This document shows positions 10,197 to 19,851 of a stretch of DNA of 64,000 nt, piece by piece. Positions within the stretch are counted from its first letter, which is position 1; each line of letters begins with the position of its first letter. The stretch covers positions 2,542,001 to 2,606,000 of the forward strand of contig CAVQDV010000005.1 in assembly GCA_963711375.1 (NCBI GenBank), given 5' to 3'. A program made the position numbers and the translations under genes. The notes beneath the pieces were generated by a model that was given only the letters and a program-made list of their open reading frames with translations, searched no databases and was not told where the DNA came from. This stretch comes from CAVQDV01 sp963711375. GTDB lineage: Bacteria; Pseudomonadota; Gammaproteobacteria; Coxiellales; Coxiellaceae.

Positions 10197-13100
10197 TTAT
10201 TCAAATTTCTTTAGATACTCATCGATATTTTCCGGTTTCATTTTTTCAATTTCATTAAGCAAGTTTTCTTCTTTCTGTTTTTCTTTTTCCATACTAGAGA
10301 GTTTTTCTGTCTTCACCACACTTTCCCAGAGCTCAGGAAATATCTGTGTTTGATAATATAATTTTAATTTCTCTAAATTTGGGTAATTAAAAATTAAGGT
10401 TTGCATTAATAATTTTTCATTGCCTAAATCCTGTTGCAAGAAATTTTTTAATTCCACCGCCATAAGAGAATCCATTCCAAAATCGAAAAAACCCCTATCC
10501 CTTTCAAGCACATGATCTTTTTTTAATTTTAGCACACGATGCACCTGCTTGCTGAGATACTCCTCTAAAAGAACGTCACGTTCTTCCTGTGAGGCGGCTA
10601 ATAGCTTGTTTTTCAAAAGTATCCTAGGCTCTTGTAAAACTTCGTGCTCTTGTCCTTTATCTAAATCGTTTAATAATTGCCAATCTCCAGGTTGTGCATG
10701 AAGAAAGTCCTTCCAATTAACAGGTGCAACTACAATTTGGCTTATTTTGCTTCTCAGCAACTTATTGAGTGAACTTAAACCTTGTGTTAAAGACAAATTA
10801 CGCATACCCGGTATTTTCATGTGCTGTCGAACCGCCATTCCAACTTCACCCCAGGGTCCCCAGTTGATTGAAATTGACGCTAATCCATGAAATTGTCGAT
10901 GCGCACTTAAACCATCCATAAAGGCATTGGCGGCCGCATAATTGCTTTGGCCGGCTAAACCTAGTACTGAAACAATCGAGGAATACAAAACAAAATAATC
11001 GAGTGGAATTTCTCTCGTAGCCATGTGTAAATTCCAACTGCCATTTATTTTTGATAAAAAAACGTTCTGAAATCGTTCCCAGGTTTGCTGCGTAATAATG
11101 CCATCATCCACAGTGCCTGCGGTGTGAAATATTCCCTTTAAGGGTGGTAAATGATCTTTTGCAAAACGGATGAGATCTTGAATTTCAGCCATTATGCTCA
11201 CATCGACAGTACGCAAATAGATATTAATACCCAACTTTTGAAGTTTATCTAATTTTATTCGTTGCTCTGTGCTTGGCTCCTGCCGTAGGGTTAATAGCAA
11301 ATGTTTGGCACCCTTCAATACTAGCCACTGCACCAATTCAAAACCAAGACTTCCAAGGCCAGCGGTGACTAAATAGGTAGCATTTTCCAAAAATAAGGGT
11401 TTTTGTTCGCTCAAGGCCCTAGAAGTTAATACCACTTTTCCAATATGCTTCGCGGCTTGCATATAACGAAAGGCATCAACTGAGTCTGTAATTGAGTAAT
11501 GGGTCACGGGGAGAGGCAATAATTTTTGGGTTTCAAAAAGTCCCTCTAAGCCATTCCAAATTTCCCGGATTTTTTCGGGAGATTTTTGCATAAATTTGTC
11601 AATCTCAACGATGTGATAATCAATATCAGGTCGATATTTTTTCATTTTTTCAATAGACCAAATATCTCGTTTTCCCAGCTCGATAAAACGTGCATTTTTA
11701 TTTAGACAACTGACCGTTTTATCGATAAATTCACCACCCAAGGCATTAATGACAACATCAACACCTCTCCCTCCTGTCTCCTGCAAAATCGCTTCTGCAA
11801 AATCAATTGTACGAGAATTATAAAGATGCGTTATTGCTTTTTCCCTCAAAAAATCCCATTTTCCAGTACTTGCCGTTGCATATATTTCCGCTCCCACAAG
11901 CTTAGCTACTTGTATCGCCGCTGTGCCGATACCGCCGGCCGCTGCATGAATTAAAATTTTATCGCCTTTTTTTAATTTTCCGAGCATGATCAAACCGTAA
12001 TACACGGTTTGAAAAACCAGCGGAATACTGGCCGCTTCTTCAAAAGAAAGTGTTTTGGGTTTTTTTACTACCAGATTTGAATTTACATTCACAGCGTCCG
12101 AAAAACTATCCCAGGCTAAGGCCATCACTTCATCATTTAGGGAAAATTCGCTAATCCCTTTTCCGACAGCGGTTATAATTCCAGAGCATTCCAAACCTAA
12201 GGGTCCTGGATCTCCCGGATATAAATCCAGCACATTTAAAACATCGCGAAAATTGAGCCCCGACGCATAGACTTTAATTTGGACTTCATTGTTAAGAGGA
12301 GGCTTCAAGGTTTTACTTTTAATAATAAGATTATCCGTCAAGCCTCTTTGGGGAATGCTTAAATGATAGTGGGCCGGCAAAAGTTCTTCAGCCATCGCAC
12401 GCGCACGCAATCGCAGAACCAAACGACGATTATTACGATAAGCTATTTGATTTTCGGCATTCGTATTTTCTAAAGCATGGATCAAATCTTTCTCGGGATT
12501 GTCACTGTTGGGATCTAAATCTATCAAACGGCAATGAAACTCTGGATGCTCGTTGATAAGCGTTCTCCCCAACCCGATCAGAGGAAGCTGATAGGGGTCG
12601 ACGTCATTATTAATAGACTCTGCTCCTCGTGTTATAATCCATAAATGTACTGGTTTTTGACGACTTTCCTTTGTCAAGCTCTGAATACAGGCCAATAAAT
12701 CTTCTATTCCACTCATAAAAATCACATCGGTAATATTTTCATATTTATTTAATTCCGATACCGTGGCAATTCTAAACATGTTCCAATTTTTAGGAATGAG
12801 CCCGATAAATTGGGACTCTGTAAATCGATAATTATTTCCAACTAAAATCGCCCGTCTTAATTCTACTTTCGCTACCTTTTTAATTTCGGTGTCATCTAAC
12901 CATTGCAAAGAGTAAAATAAATCCTCGTGGGCATACTCATTGTCCAGCAAATGTTGAAAGGCCATCTCTTCAATGAATTTTGCTTGATATCCTTTACATT
13001 CCGCTAAAATATTTCCCGCATCGTCAAAGAGTACGATAGTAGCACTAGCCATTTTTAATGGAGAAATACCTTGAAATTGTAAATAGGCCCAACAAGATTT

Positions 13101-16100
13101 AAAATGAGTTTGATAAATAGAGATCGATTCGAACGCCAGTGGAAGAAAAACTCCCGTTGCCACAAGCTCATTTTTGTTGGCCTGTAGGAGCACCATTAAC
13201 AATTGTAGGGCACAATCAAAAACCACTGGATTTAAATAATAGGGATTTTTCTCAAAATCTAGATTCGAATATTCAATCTTTCCCAAGGCTTCTTGCTCAC
13301 CGACGTAAATTTCCTTTAAGCCTTGAAACGAAATACCATACTGCAAGCCAGCTTGCGCTGACCGACGGTAAGCTTCGGAGACTACTACACGCTTAGGACA
13401 TTTTTCTTTGAGGTTTTTTAAATCTAAAGTATCCAAGCTTCCTTCCGTGAGACGAAGTCTTGCATTGGCGTGGTTTATCCAATGTGGCATTTTATTGGTT
13501 TTTGTCGCCAATTCACTGTCAACACGAACCTGAAATGAATCTTTTTTATCTTCCAGGGGGCTTAGCAAAACACTCAGGAAAGAAGGATGCTGAATGCTCA
13601 ATATTAGAGGCTTTTCAATACTGATATTTTCAAGAATAAAGGGATGCTGGCTAAATGCCTCAATGGAATGTAGTGCCGCCACCATTAGTTCAACAAAACC
13701 CATGCCTGGAAAAATAATCTGCCCAAATACCCGGTGATCCTGATAAAGCGCTTGCCTCGATAAATCTACAGAGCCAGATAATTGTACATCATGAGTTGGC
13801 AAATAATGTTGATCACTTAAAATGGGGTGGGAAATTCCAGAAGTATGTAAACTATGCTCTTGTGTTTTATTTGCTGATTTTGCCCAATAGCGATTACGTT
13901 GAAAAGGATAAGTTGGGAGCGTTATTATGTGACGCGTTTGATCGATATTAAATTTCGCCCAGTCAACAAACTCTCCCTCAAGCCATTTTTCTACCGCTTT
14001 TTGAAGGCGATCTGGAAGAGGCTGCAATAAGGAACGTAATAATTCTTCCCGGGTATCTCCTGCAATTACTTTTCGATGAGAAAAATGCATTCGCCCCACT
14101 TGCAAGGTATAAGCCACATCACTTAAATTCACCTTCGGGTGTGCTTCCAAAAAGCCAATTAACTGTGCTTCCTGTTGAACTAAGGCTACTTTTGTTTTCG
14201 CTGATATCAGTAAAATGTATGGCGGTTTTTCTGGATCACTTTCGTTTAATTGTGGCGCCTCACTTAAAATGACATGTGAATTAGTACCCGAAAATCCAAA
14301 GGAACTCACGGCGGCATAACGCAAATTTTTTTCTTTTGGCCATGGGGTTAAAATCCTTGGAATTTTGATTTTGTCAGGGTCTATTTCGATATAAGGATTT
14401 AGCCGGTGAAAATTCAAATGAGAGGGTATTAATTCGTTTTGGAGCGCCAAAACACATTTCATTAATCCTGCAACTCCAGCGGCGGCTTCTGTGTGTCCTA
14501 TATTCGTTTTTAAGGATCCCAAAATTAAAGGATTATTTGGAGAACGATTTTCTCCATACGTGGAGGAAATAGCACGCACTTCTATGGGATCACCTAAGGC
14601 CGTACCTGTACCATGTGCTTCCACATATCGAATCTCTGAGCTTTTTAAGCCCCCTTCTTTTAGGGCAGCCCTAATAACATTTTCCTGGGCTTTTTGTTTT
14701 GGCACCGTTAATCCAGTGCTTGCACCATCTTGATTAATCGATGTTGCGCGAATAAGTGCCAAAATTCGATCTTTCGCTTTCAGCGCATCGCTTAAACGTT
14801 TTAGCACCAACAAACCACACCCTTCACTTCGTACATAACCATCCGCTTTTTCATCGAAGGTTTTGCACCGTCCATCATCCGACAACATACCGGATTTGCA
14901 AAAATTAATAGTCAACTCGGGGGCCAAAATTAAATTTACCCCACCCGCAATTGCTAAATCACATTCTCCTAAATGCAGATGCTTGACAGCCGAATCAATG
15001 CTCACAAGTGAGGAAGAACAGGCCGTATCAATTGCCATAGCAGGGCCTTCTAAGCCAAAGACATAAGAAATTCTACCAGCGGAAACACTATAATTATTTC
15101 CAGTGCTAAAATAATTATCGACAGCCGCCACATCACCTGACTGCCGAATAAGCTGACCATAATCATTATATGAAATTCCTATAAATACCCCGGTTTTACT
15201 GCCTTTTAAGCGGTGTGCAGGAATTCCTGCATTCTCCAGAGCCTCCCAGGCCACTTCTAAACTCAGGCGTTGTTGGGGATCCATGTCTTCTGCTTCTCTA
15301 GGAGAAATGCTAAAAAATTGTGGATCAAATAAATCTACATGATCAATAAATCCCCCAAAACGGGTATACATTTTTCCCGGGGCTTTTTTATCTGAATCAT
15401 AATAGGCATCAATATCCCATCGATCCGCAGGCACTTCTGTAATGGTGTCCACTCCATTTTTTAATATTTCCCACAATTGTTCAGGATTTTTTACGCCGCC
15501 TGGAAAACGGCAGCCCATACCAATAATCGCGATAGGTTCATTAAGAGCGGCTCGAGCGATTGAGACGGGCGTTCGTCGTCTCTCAATCTTTATATTTTTC
15601 ATCGAAGAAAACAGTGCTTTAACTATATCTTTAATACTGATGTTTTCCAAAAAAAGATGGGCTGGTAAAATTGCCTTAGCACCTAAGTCAAATTGAATAT
15701 TCTGCTTGAGCTCATCCGAACGCAAATCATCCACACCGATTTCTGTGAGCGTTTTTTCTGGGTCAATTGCAAAATGTGAAGGCTTAAATAAAATGCGGCG
15801 TAAATGTTGCTTGAAATAATGCTCTACCATTTCCTGGCCTTGCTCTTCACTCTGATTCAAGAGTTGCAGCAATATTTCAGACTGACGCATACCCAGTTCA
15901 CTTTGAATATCATAAAAAAGAGGCCGAATGCTGGCAAAGCGTTTTAAAAATTTGCTCCAATCCACATCCGCCGCCACAACTTCCGCTAATGGAGAGCGAT
16001 AAAGTTCTGTCAATAATTCCATACCATCTTTGATACTTATTGGGTTTAAGCCCTCCGGCACATTGATTTCAAACATCGGGTCCCCAACAGGAATTCCACT

Positions 16101-18686
16101 TCCCCAAGGCCCCCAATCAATGGCTAATGCCGCAAGTCCCTGTCTACGTCGGTAGCGCGATAAAGCCCCTAAAAATCCATTGCCTGCAGAACGCGTGGAA
16201 CGCCAGAGAGGGCCCATTATTGAACCTATCGATGAAAACAATATGAAATGGTCCAAATTAAGCGATAATTCCAGGCTTATTTCATGCAGATACCAGGAAA
16301 CGGGCACTTTATATTGCATAACATTTTCAAATCGCTGCCAGGTTAAATTAATTAATTTATCCTCATCCATAATCCCTAATACGTGCATAATCCCTTTAAT
16401 GGGTCCCTCGAGAGTATTCTGCATTTTCAGTGCATTTTCTAAGGCTTCTTTATTCATGACGTTGAGTGTAATGCGATTTAAGCTAGTAACTTTTTCGCTC
16501 AAATTTTGAATAAATTCTGTAGAAAAGCTGGAAATAGGAAGTGGATCTATGAGTAATAAATGCTGTGCGCCATGTGCAATATGCCACTCCGCCACCCATA
16601 ATCCTAAGCTCCCTAAGCCCCCGCACCCTCCAACGATGACATAGCTGGCCTTTGGATCAAGCACAACTGACTCATGTTTTTCCGGTAATTTTACTCGAAT
16701 TAGACGGGGCACGCGCCGAGTTCCTTTCACCCACGAAATTTGTTCCTCAGCATTCAGGCTTTTAAAAGCCTCAAGACAATGCAGAACATTTTCAGATATT
16801 GAAGTATTTTTCATCAACATCACACGATGACAACTCAACTCTGGATGCTCTGTCATGACAGCACCCGAAAGCCAAATTAATGGGGCCTCAAGAAAAGATT
16901 CTTCACCTTCTAATTCTTGCAAAGAGTCGTGAATAATCCATAACCGTGTTGGTTTTTGAGCCAAACGCCTTCGCAAGGTTTGCACCAATAATAAAAGGCC
17001 TTCACAGCTTTTTCGATGCTCAGCTTTCATAATACCATCTGAAAGAGGACACGAAACACTATCGGGTACACCATAAAGATAAATAATGCCCTCAATATTT
17101 TCTTGCGACAATTGATCAAAATATTCGAGAGATTCCGAGCTAACCTTAACCACCCTTTGACTCTCTGCCTCTAATTTTTCTGCTAAGGCAGATGCCAAAT
17201 GATTATTTTTATCTGTGAAAATAATCCATAATCCATTTACGGATAAAGGTTCGATCATAGGTGCCGGAAGAGCCCGAAATTCAAGGGTGTATATCCAATC
17301 ATAATAGCGGTGTAAAATAGTCTCAATAAAATAATTCGCAATGCTTTCAGCCGTGCCATATTGGAAAAAAAAAGTGGCGTGTAATGGAACATCAAAAAGT
17401 TGACCTAAGCTATCACGTAATTCCATTAACTCTAAAGAACTGATCCCCAAACCCATTAATGGGGCACTTGCAATAAAATCGGCTTTTTTATTCGGGGGTA
17501 GAAGTTCTAGAATATGATGATTTACGATATAAGAAATATCTCGCTTTGTTAAATTATCTTTTTTAAACGAAATAGTTTCTTCTTTTTTCTGACTTTGTTT
17601 TTCAAGGATATTTAATCGTTGCGCTAAATCATATTCTACCAAAACGCCATAGCCCAAATTATCAATATCAGCCGGGCGATAATTCGGGACTAGTGCTTTT
17701 AGGATAGCACCATGATGCTCATGCATGTGGGTCACTGGATCATAACTATCCCCCTCCGCATTTTTTAAATGTAAATACGCTTCGGGCGTTTGATTAAGAT
17801 GATGAACATAGTGGGCCCAACGAGTCACCCCCACAACCTTTTGAATACCAGGCTGCAAACTTCGCCAAAGCAGCATAAATTCTAATAAATCATCACCTAG
17901 ACCTGCCGCTTGTCGCTCAGGAAAAATATTGAGCGCCAAAAGCTGTATAACTTTACCACTTGGATCATATAGATTTTGAACGGTATCCCCTCTTTGCTCA
18001 AAGAGATCGGCGTCATTTCTAATAGGCTGAGAATAAATTACGCCCACCACTTCGCCTTCTACTTCCACCACGATATGATCTTCCGGATTTTGTGACACGC
18101 GATTGCGCAGAATAGATTCCGTCATAGCAATCTTTGCTGGCCAGCAATGTTGTTCCAGCTCAATTAACGCGGGCAAATCCTCCAACTGAGGATGGCGAAA
18201 GCGAATTTCTCGAGGAAAAAAATGGAAAAACCCAAAAGGGATTTCATCGAAATTTACATAAAATCCTTCTTCATCAACCAGCATTCCTTCCGAAGCTGCA
18301 GAAAAAAAATAATCCGCCAGACTGCTTGGATCGGCATAATAGAGGCTCCAACAGCTGGAATGGCCATACAAGGCCCTGAGTTCGCGCCAATAAGAGCTTA
18401 AATTATCCCTTTTTACTTCAGGGCAGAGCTCTAGACCCATCATAGTCTTCGTATTGATTTTGGGTGGTTCTTGGGATAGGTCCGTCAAGAAATAGCACGG
18501 AACTGGAAGACCTTGCAGAATTTTTTCCCTAATCTCACTCATAAAAGCCTGAAGCTCTGATCCGCGCACGAGCAAGACTACTGGTTCATTGGCCTTTAAC
18601 CTGTCTGAGAGCGCTTTGTGGACGCTTGCCGTCAGCTTACCCATAAACTGGGGCTGAACTTGCTTCGATATGAACCTGAAGGACAT
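10197..18686 (-). CDS. Polyketide synthase with GNAT loading module, relic KR/ACP and a KS-DH-ER-KR-ACP module
   Basis: First gene of the operon (2829 aa; ATG with GGGAG about 12 nt upstream). Residues 1-160 resemble the adaptor region of GNAT loading modules such as CurA. A GNAT domain (about 160-370) ends with MHEHHGA and GYGVLVEYDL, followed by an ACP (Ser about 415, GISSLEL). In CurA-type systems this unit decarboxylates malonyl-CoA and loads acetyl. Next is an SDR-like KR (about 687-840) in which the catalytic Tyr position reads Arg (STRSAGN), and an ACP-like stretch (about 983) whose Ser is Asp (GVDDL); both look inactive. A complete KS-DH-ER-KR-ACP module follows: KS TACSSS about 1222, DH HRVFGQIIFP about 1650, ER about 2145, KR with SNYAAAN, ACP GMDSL about 2738. 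No AT, but a KS flanking region (YTLQVGR to YPFQRNRYW) remains, as in trans-AT synthases. Confidence 0.94.
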   Translation of the reverse strand: MSFRFISKQVQPQFMGKLTASVHKALSDRLKANEPVVLLVRGSELQAFMSEIREKILQGLPVPCYFLTDLSQEPPKINTKTMMGLELCPEVKRDNLSSYWRELRALYGHSSCWSLYYADPSSLADYFFSAASEGMLVDEEGFYVNFDEIPFGFFHFFPREIRFRHPQLEDLPALIELEQHCWPAKIAMTESILRNRVSQNPEDHIVVEVEGEVVGVIYSQPIRNDADLFEQRGDTVQNLYDPSGKVIQLLALNIFPERQAAGLGDDLLEFMLLWRSLQPGIQKVVGVTRWAHYVHHLNQTPEAYLHLKNAEGDSYDPVTHMHEHHGAILKALVPNYRPADIDNLGYGVLVEYDLAQRLNILEKQSQKKEETISFKKDNLTKRDISYIVNHHILELLPPNKKADFIASAPLMGLGISSLELMELRDSLGQLFDVPLHATFFFQYGTAESIANYFIETILHRYYDWIYTLEFRALPAPMIEPLSVNGLWIIFTDKNNHLASALAEKLEAESQRVVKVSSESLEYFDQLSQENIEGIIYLYGVPDSVSCPLSDGIMKAEHRKSCEGLLLLVQTLRRRLAQKPTRLWIIHDSLQELEGEESFLEAPLIWLSGAVMTEHPELSCHRVMLMKNTSISENVLHCLEAFKSLNAEEQISWVKGTRRVPRLIRVKLPEKHESVVLDPKASYVIVGGCGGLGSLGLWVAEWHIAHGAQHLLLIDPLPISSFSTEFIQNLSEKVTSLNRITLNVMNKEALENALKMQNTLEGPIKGIMHVLGIMDEDKLINLTWQRFENVMQYKVPVSWYLHEISLELSLNLDHFILFSSIGSIMGPLWRSTRSAGNGFLGALSRYRRRQGLAALAIDWGPWGSGIPVGDPMFEINVPEGLNPISIKDGMELLTELYRSPLAEVVAADVDWSKFLKRFASIRPLFYDIQSELGMRQSEILLQLLNQSEEQGQEMVEHYFKQHLRRILFKPSHFAIDPEKTLTEIGVDDLRSDELKQNIQFDLGAKAILPAHLFLENISIKDIVKALFSSMKNIKIERRRTPVSIARAALNEPIAIIGMGCRFPGGVKNPEQLWEILKNGVDTITEVPADRWDIDAYYDSDKKAPGKMYTRFGGFIDHVDLFDPQFFSISPREAEDMDPQQRLSLEVAWEALENAGIPAHRLKGSKTGVFIGISYNDYGQLIRQSGDVAAVDNYFSTGNNYSVSAGRISYVFGLEGPAMAIDTACSSSLVSIDSAVKHLHLGECDLAIAGGVNLILAPELTINFCKSGMLSDDGRCKTFDEKADGYVRSEGCGLLVLKRLSDALKAKDRILALIRATSINQDGASTGLTVPKQKAQENVIRAALKEGGLKSSEIRYVEAHGTGTALGDPIEVRAISSTYGENRSPNNPLILGSLKTNIGHTEAAAGVAGLMKCVLALQNELIPSHLNFHRLNPYIEIDPDKIKIPRILTPWPKEKNLRYAAVSSFGFSGTNSHVILSEAPQLNESDPEKPPYILLISAKTKVALVQQEAQLIGFLEAHPKVNLSDVAYTLQVGRMHFSHRKVIAGDTREELLRSLLQPLPDRLQKAVEKWLEGEFVDWAKFNIDQTRHIITLPTYPFQRNRYWAKSANKTQEHSLHTSGISHPILSDQHYLPTHDVQLSGSVDLSRQALYQDHRVFGQIIFPGMGFVELMVAALHSIEAFSQHPFILENISIEKPLILSIQHPSFLSVLLSPLEDKKDSFQVRVDSELATKTNKMPHWINHANARLRLTEGSLDTLDLKNLKEKCPKRVVVSEAYRRSAQAGLQYGISFQGLKEIYVGEQEALGKIEYSNLDFEKNPYYLNPVVFDCALQLLMVLLQANKNELVATGVFLPLAFESISIYQTHFKSCWAYLQFQGISPLKMASATIVLFDDAGNILAECKGYQAKFIEEMAFQHLLDNEYAHEDLFYSLQWLDDTEIKKVAKVELRRAILVGNNYRFTESQFIGLIPKNWNMFRIATVSELNKYENITDVIFMSGIEDLLACIQSLTKESRQKPVHLWIITRGAESINNDVDPYQLPLIGLGRTLINEHPEFHCRLIDLDPNSDNPEKDLIHALENTNAENQIAYRNNRRLVLRLRARAMAEELLPAHYHLSIPQRGLTDNLIIKSKTLKPPLNNEVQIKVYASGLNFRDVLNVLDLYPGDPGPLGLECSGIITAVGKGISEFSLNDEVMALAWDSFSDAVNVNSNLVVKKPKTLSFEEAASIPLVFQTVYYGLIMLGKLKKGDKILIHAAAGGIGTAAIQVAKLVGAEIYATASTGKWDFLREKAITHLYNSRTIDFAEAILQETGGRGVDVVINALGGEFIDKTVSCLNKNARFIELGKRDIWSIEKMKKYRPDIDYHIVEIDKFMQKSPEKIREIWNGLEGLFETQKLLPLPVTHYSITDSVDAFRYMQAAKHIGKVVLTSRALSEQKPLFLENATYLVTAGLGSLGFELVQWLVLKGAKHLLLTLRQEPSTEQRIKLDKLQKLGINIYLRTVDVSIMAEIQDLIRFAKDHLPPLKGIFHTAGTVDDGIITQQTWERFQNVFLSKINGSWNLHMATREIPLDYFVLYSSIVSVLGLAGQSNYAAANAFMDGLSAHRQFHGLASISINWGPWGEVGMAVRQHMKIPGMRNLSLTQGLSSLNKLLRSKISQIVVAPVNWKDFLHAQPGDWQLLNDLDKGQEHEVLQEPRILLKNKLLAASQEERDVLLEEYLSKQVHRVLKLKKDHVLERDRGFFDFGMDSLMAVELKNFLQQDLGNEKLLMQTLIFNYPNLEKLKLYYQTQIFPELWESVVKTEKLSSMEKEKQKEENLLNEIEKMKPENIDEYLKKFE

Positions 18687-18715
18687 AAGGAACGAAACTC
18701 CCTTGTGCGACTATA

Positions 18716-18752
18716 ACAAGAACATTATAGCATAGGGCAGAAAGGGTTTCGC
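18716..18752 (-). promoter_or_regulatory. Putative promoter of the megasynthase operon
   Basis: On the minus strand TGCTATAAT (positions 18732 to 18724) is a perfect TATAAT with an extended -10 TGN motif. No good -35 is seen at the right distance, which is usual for extended -10 promoters. A start site near 18717 would leave a leader of about 30 nt containing the GGGAG ribosome site of the first synthase gene. Confidence 0.55.
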
Positions 18753-18763
18753 AGGGGGGAGAT

Positions 18764-18817
18764 TGCCGGCTTCGCGTGCATCCTGTCGTCGATGACAAAA
18801 TCCAAAGTTGGATGAAA
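18764..18817 (-). pseudogene. Fragment of a nitrilase/Lnt-like gene
   Basis: The minus strand encodes PTLDFVIDDRMHAKPA with no start or supporting ORF. The same stretch occurs, almost residue for residue, in the Lnt-like pseudogene at 30849-32337 (PALDFVIDDKLHAKPA); the DNA matches at about 26 of 29 bases. It lies only 28 bp outside the left island repeat. It looks like debris of a related gene, either from an earlier insertion at this tRNA site or from a rearrangement of the island. The shortness of the match keeps confidence modest. Confidence 0.45.
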
Positions 18818-18844
18818 CGCTTTGCGATTTCTTCGATTTTGCAC

Positions 18845-18888
18845 ATATGGCGCGCCCGGAGAGACTCGAACTCCCGACCACCTGGTTC
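18845..18888. repeat. Island attachment repeat (att), copy distal to the integrase
   Basis: A 44-bp stretch identical to 33814-33857. It reproduces the last 41 nt of tRNA-Arg(UCG), anticodon loop to CCA, plus 3 nt. Identity stops abruptly on both sides, so this is a tRNA fragment, not a working gene. Together with the copy at the intact tRNA it marks the ends of a tyrosine-integrase island of about 15 kb. Confidence 0.9.
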
Positions 18889-19027
18889 AAAGGCAGGCCT
18901 TCCAGCGCATCTTGTTCAAGCTCCATAATCTTCATCGGCATCTTGTAATCCCTGATATAGAAAACACACACAAGTAGTGGTATCATCAAAACGAATTCAA
19001 AGTAGAATTTGCTTTGCCTTATTATAA

Positions 19028-19044
19028 AAACACGTTGTGTGTTT
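19028..19044. promoter_or_regulatory. Inverted repeat, likely operator of the adjacent repressor gene
   Basis: AAACAC-GTTGT-GTGTTT is a perfect 6-bp inverted repeat with a 5-nt spacer, about 60 bp before the start of the S24-type repressor gene. The size and place fit an autoregulatory operator for an XRE dimer. A related AAACACAC stretch occurs at about 18959-18968. Confidence 0.5.
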
Positions 19045-19105
19045 ATTGTAAAGGGGTGATAAAAACTTTTTGAGATTTTTTATCCGTTCATCGTGGGAGT
19101 CCGCT

Positions 19106-19789
19106 ATGGAAATCAATCAAGACATCGCCAGCCGAATTCGAGAATGCCGTAAGGCTGTTGGCATCACTATCAGGGAATTGGCCGCTCGCACGAAGGAATT
19201 TTCACCAGCCAGAGTCGGCAATTGGGAACAAGGCACCCGAAACCCAGGCCCTCGAGAGGCGAAGGTTCTCGCCGACGTATTGGGTGTATCGCCCGCTTAT
19301 TTACTCTGCTTGAGCAACAGCACAAAAGGCGATTTGCATTTACAGAATGATTTTCTACCCCGCTACATTCCGCTCATTTCACTCGAGGAAGCAAAATTAA
19401 ATGAAAAAGATTTACAGAATTTAATTAAAAATTTATCACCCTATGCCAACGACGAAAATAAAATTCCGCTCGACAAATTGACCCAAGAAAATGCGGGAAA
19501 AAATACTTTCGCAACCATTATTTTGGATAACAGCATGAGCCCTGAATTTAAACCAGGCGACATCATTATTGCCGATTTAGACAGAAAACCCAAGCCAGGT
19601 GATTTTGTAATTGCTCAAATTGATACAACGCACATCGTCAGAAAATATAGAGAAATCGGCCGAAATACTAATAAAAACTCTCCCATTAAATTACTTCCGC
19701 TTAACGAAGATTGGGCCACATCTCAAATACACAATTCAAAAGAAGGTAAAATTTCCGCCACCGTCATTAGCCAAATTAAAAGATTTTGA
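19106..19789 (+). CDS. XRE-family phage-type repressor with S24 (LexA-like) peptidase domain
   Basis: 227 aa from the ATG at 19106, chosen over an upstream TTG (19070) because GGGAG lies 7 nt before it and the protein then starts directly with the helix-turn-helix. Residues 5-68 form an XRE HTH (IRECRKAVGITIRELA...VGNWEQG). The C-terminal half is a peptidase S24 domain with the Ser143 (DNSMSP) / Lys180 (HIVRKY) dyad. Proteins of this plan are CI-like repressors that inactivate themselves when RecA filaments form after DNA damage. As the first gene inside the island boundary, it probably controls island genes and links their expression or excision to SOS. The DNA targets are not known; the inverted repeat upstream is the obvious candidate. 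Confidence 0.85.
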   Translation: MEINQDIASRIRECRKAVGITIRELAARTKEFSPARVGNWEQGTRNPGPREAKVLADVLGVSPAYLLCLSNSTKGDLHLQNDFLPRYIPLISLEEAKLNEKDLQNLIKNLSPYANDENKIPLDKLTQENAGKNTFATIILDNSMSPEFKPGDIIIADLDRKPKPGDFVIAQIDTTHIVRKYREIGRNTNKNSPIKLLPLNEDWATSQIHNSKEGKISATVISQIKRF

Positions 19790-19851
19790 GAGACACTTCT
19801 AAAAGCCGTTATTATGGCGTCAATTAGTGCACAAACCTGGAATTGCAATTT

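Noticed and set aside
10197..18686. PKS operon as part of the tRNA-Arg island
   Set aside because: Both att copies are present and the operon lies outside the left one; only a separate or older island could include it.
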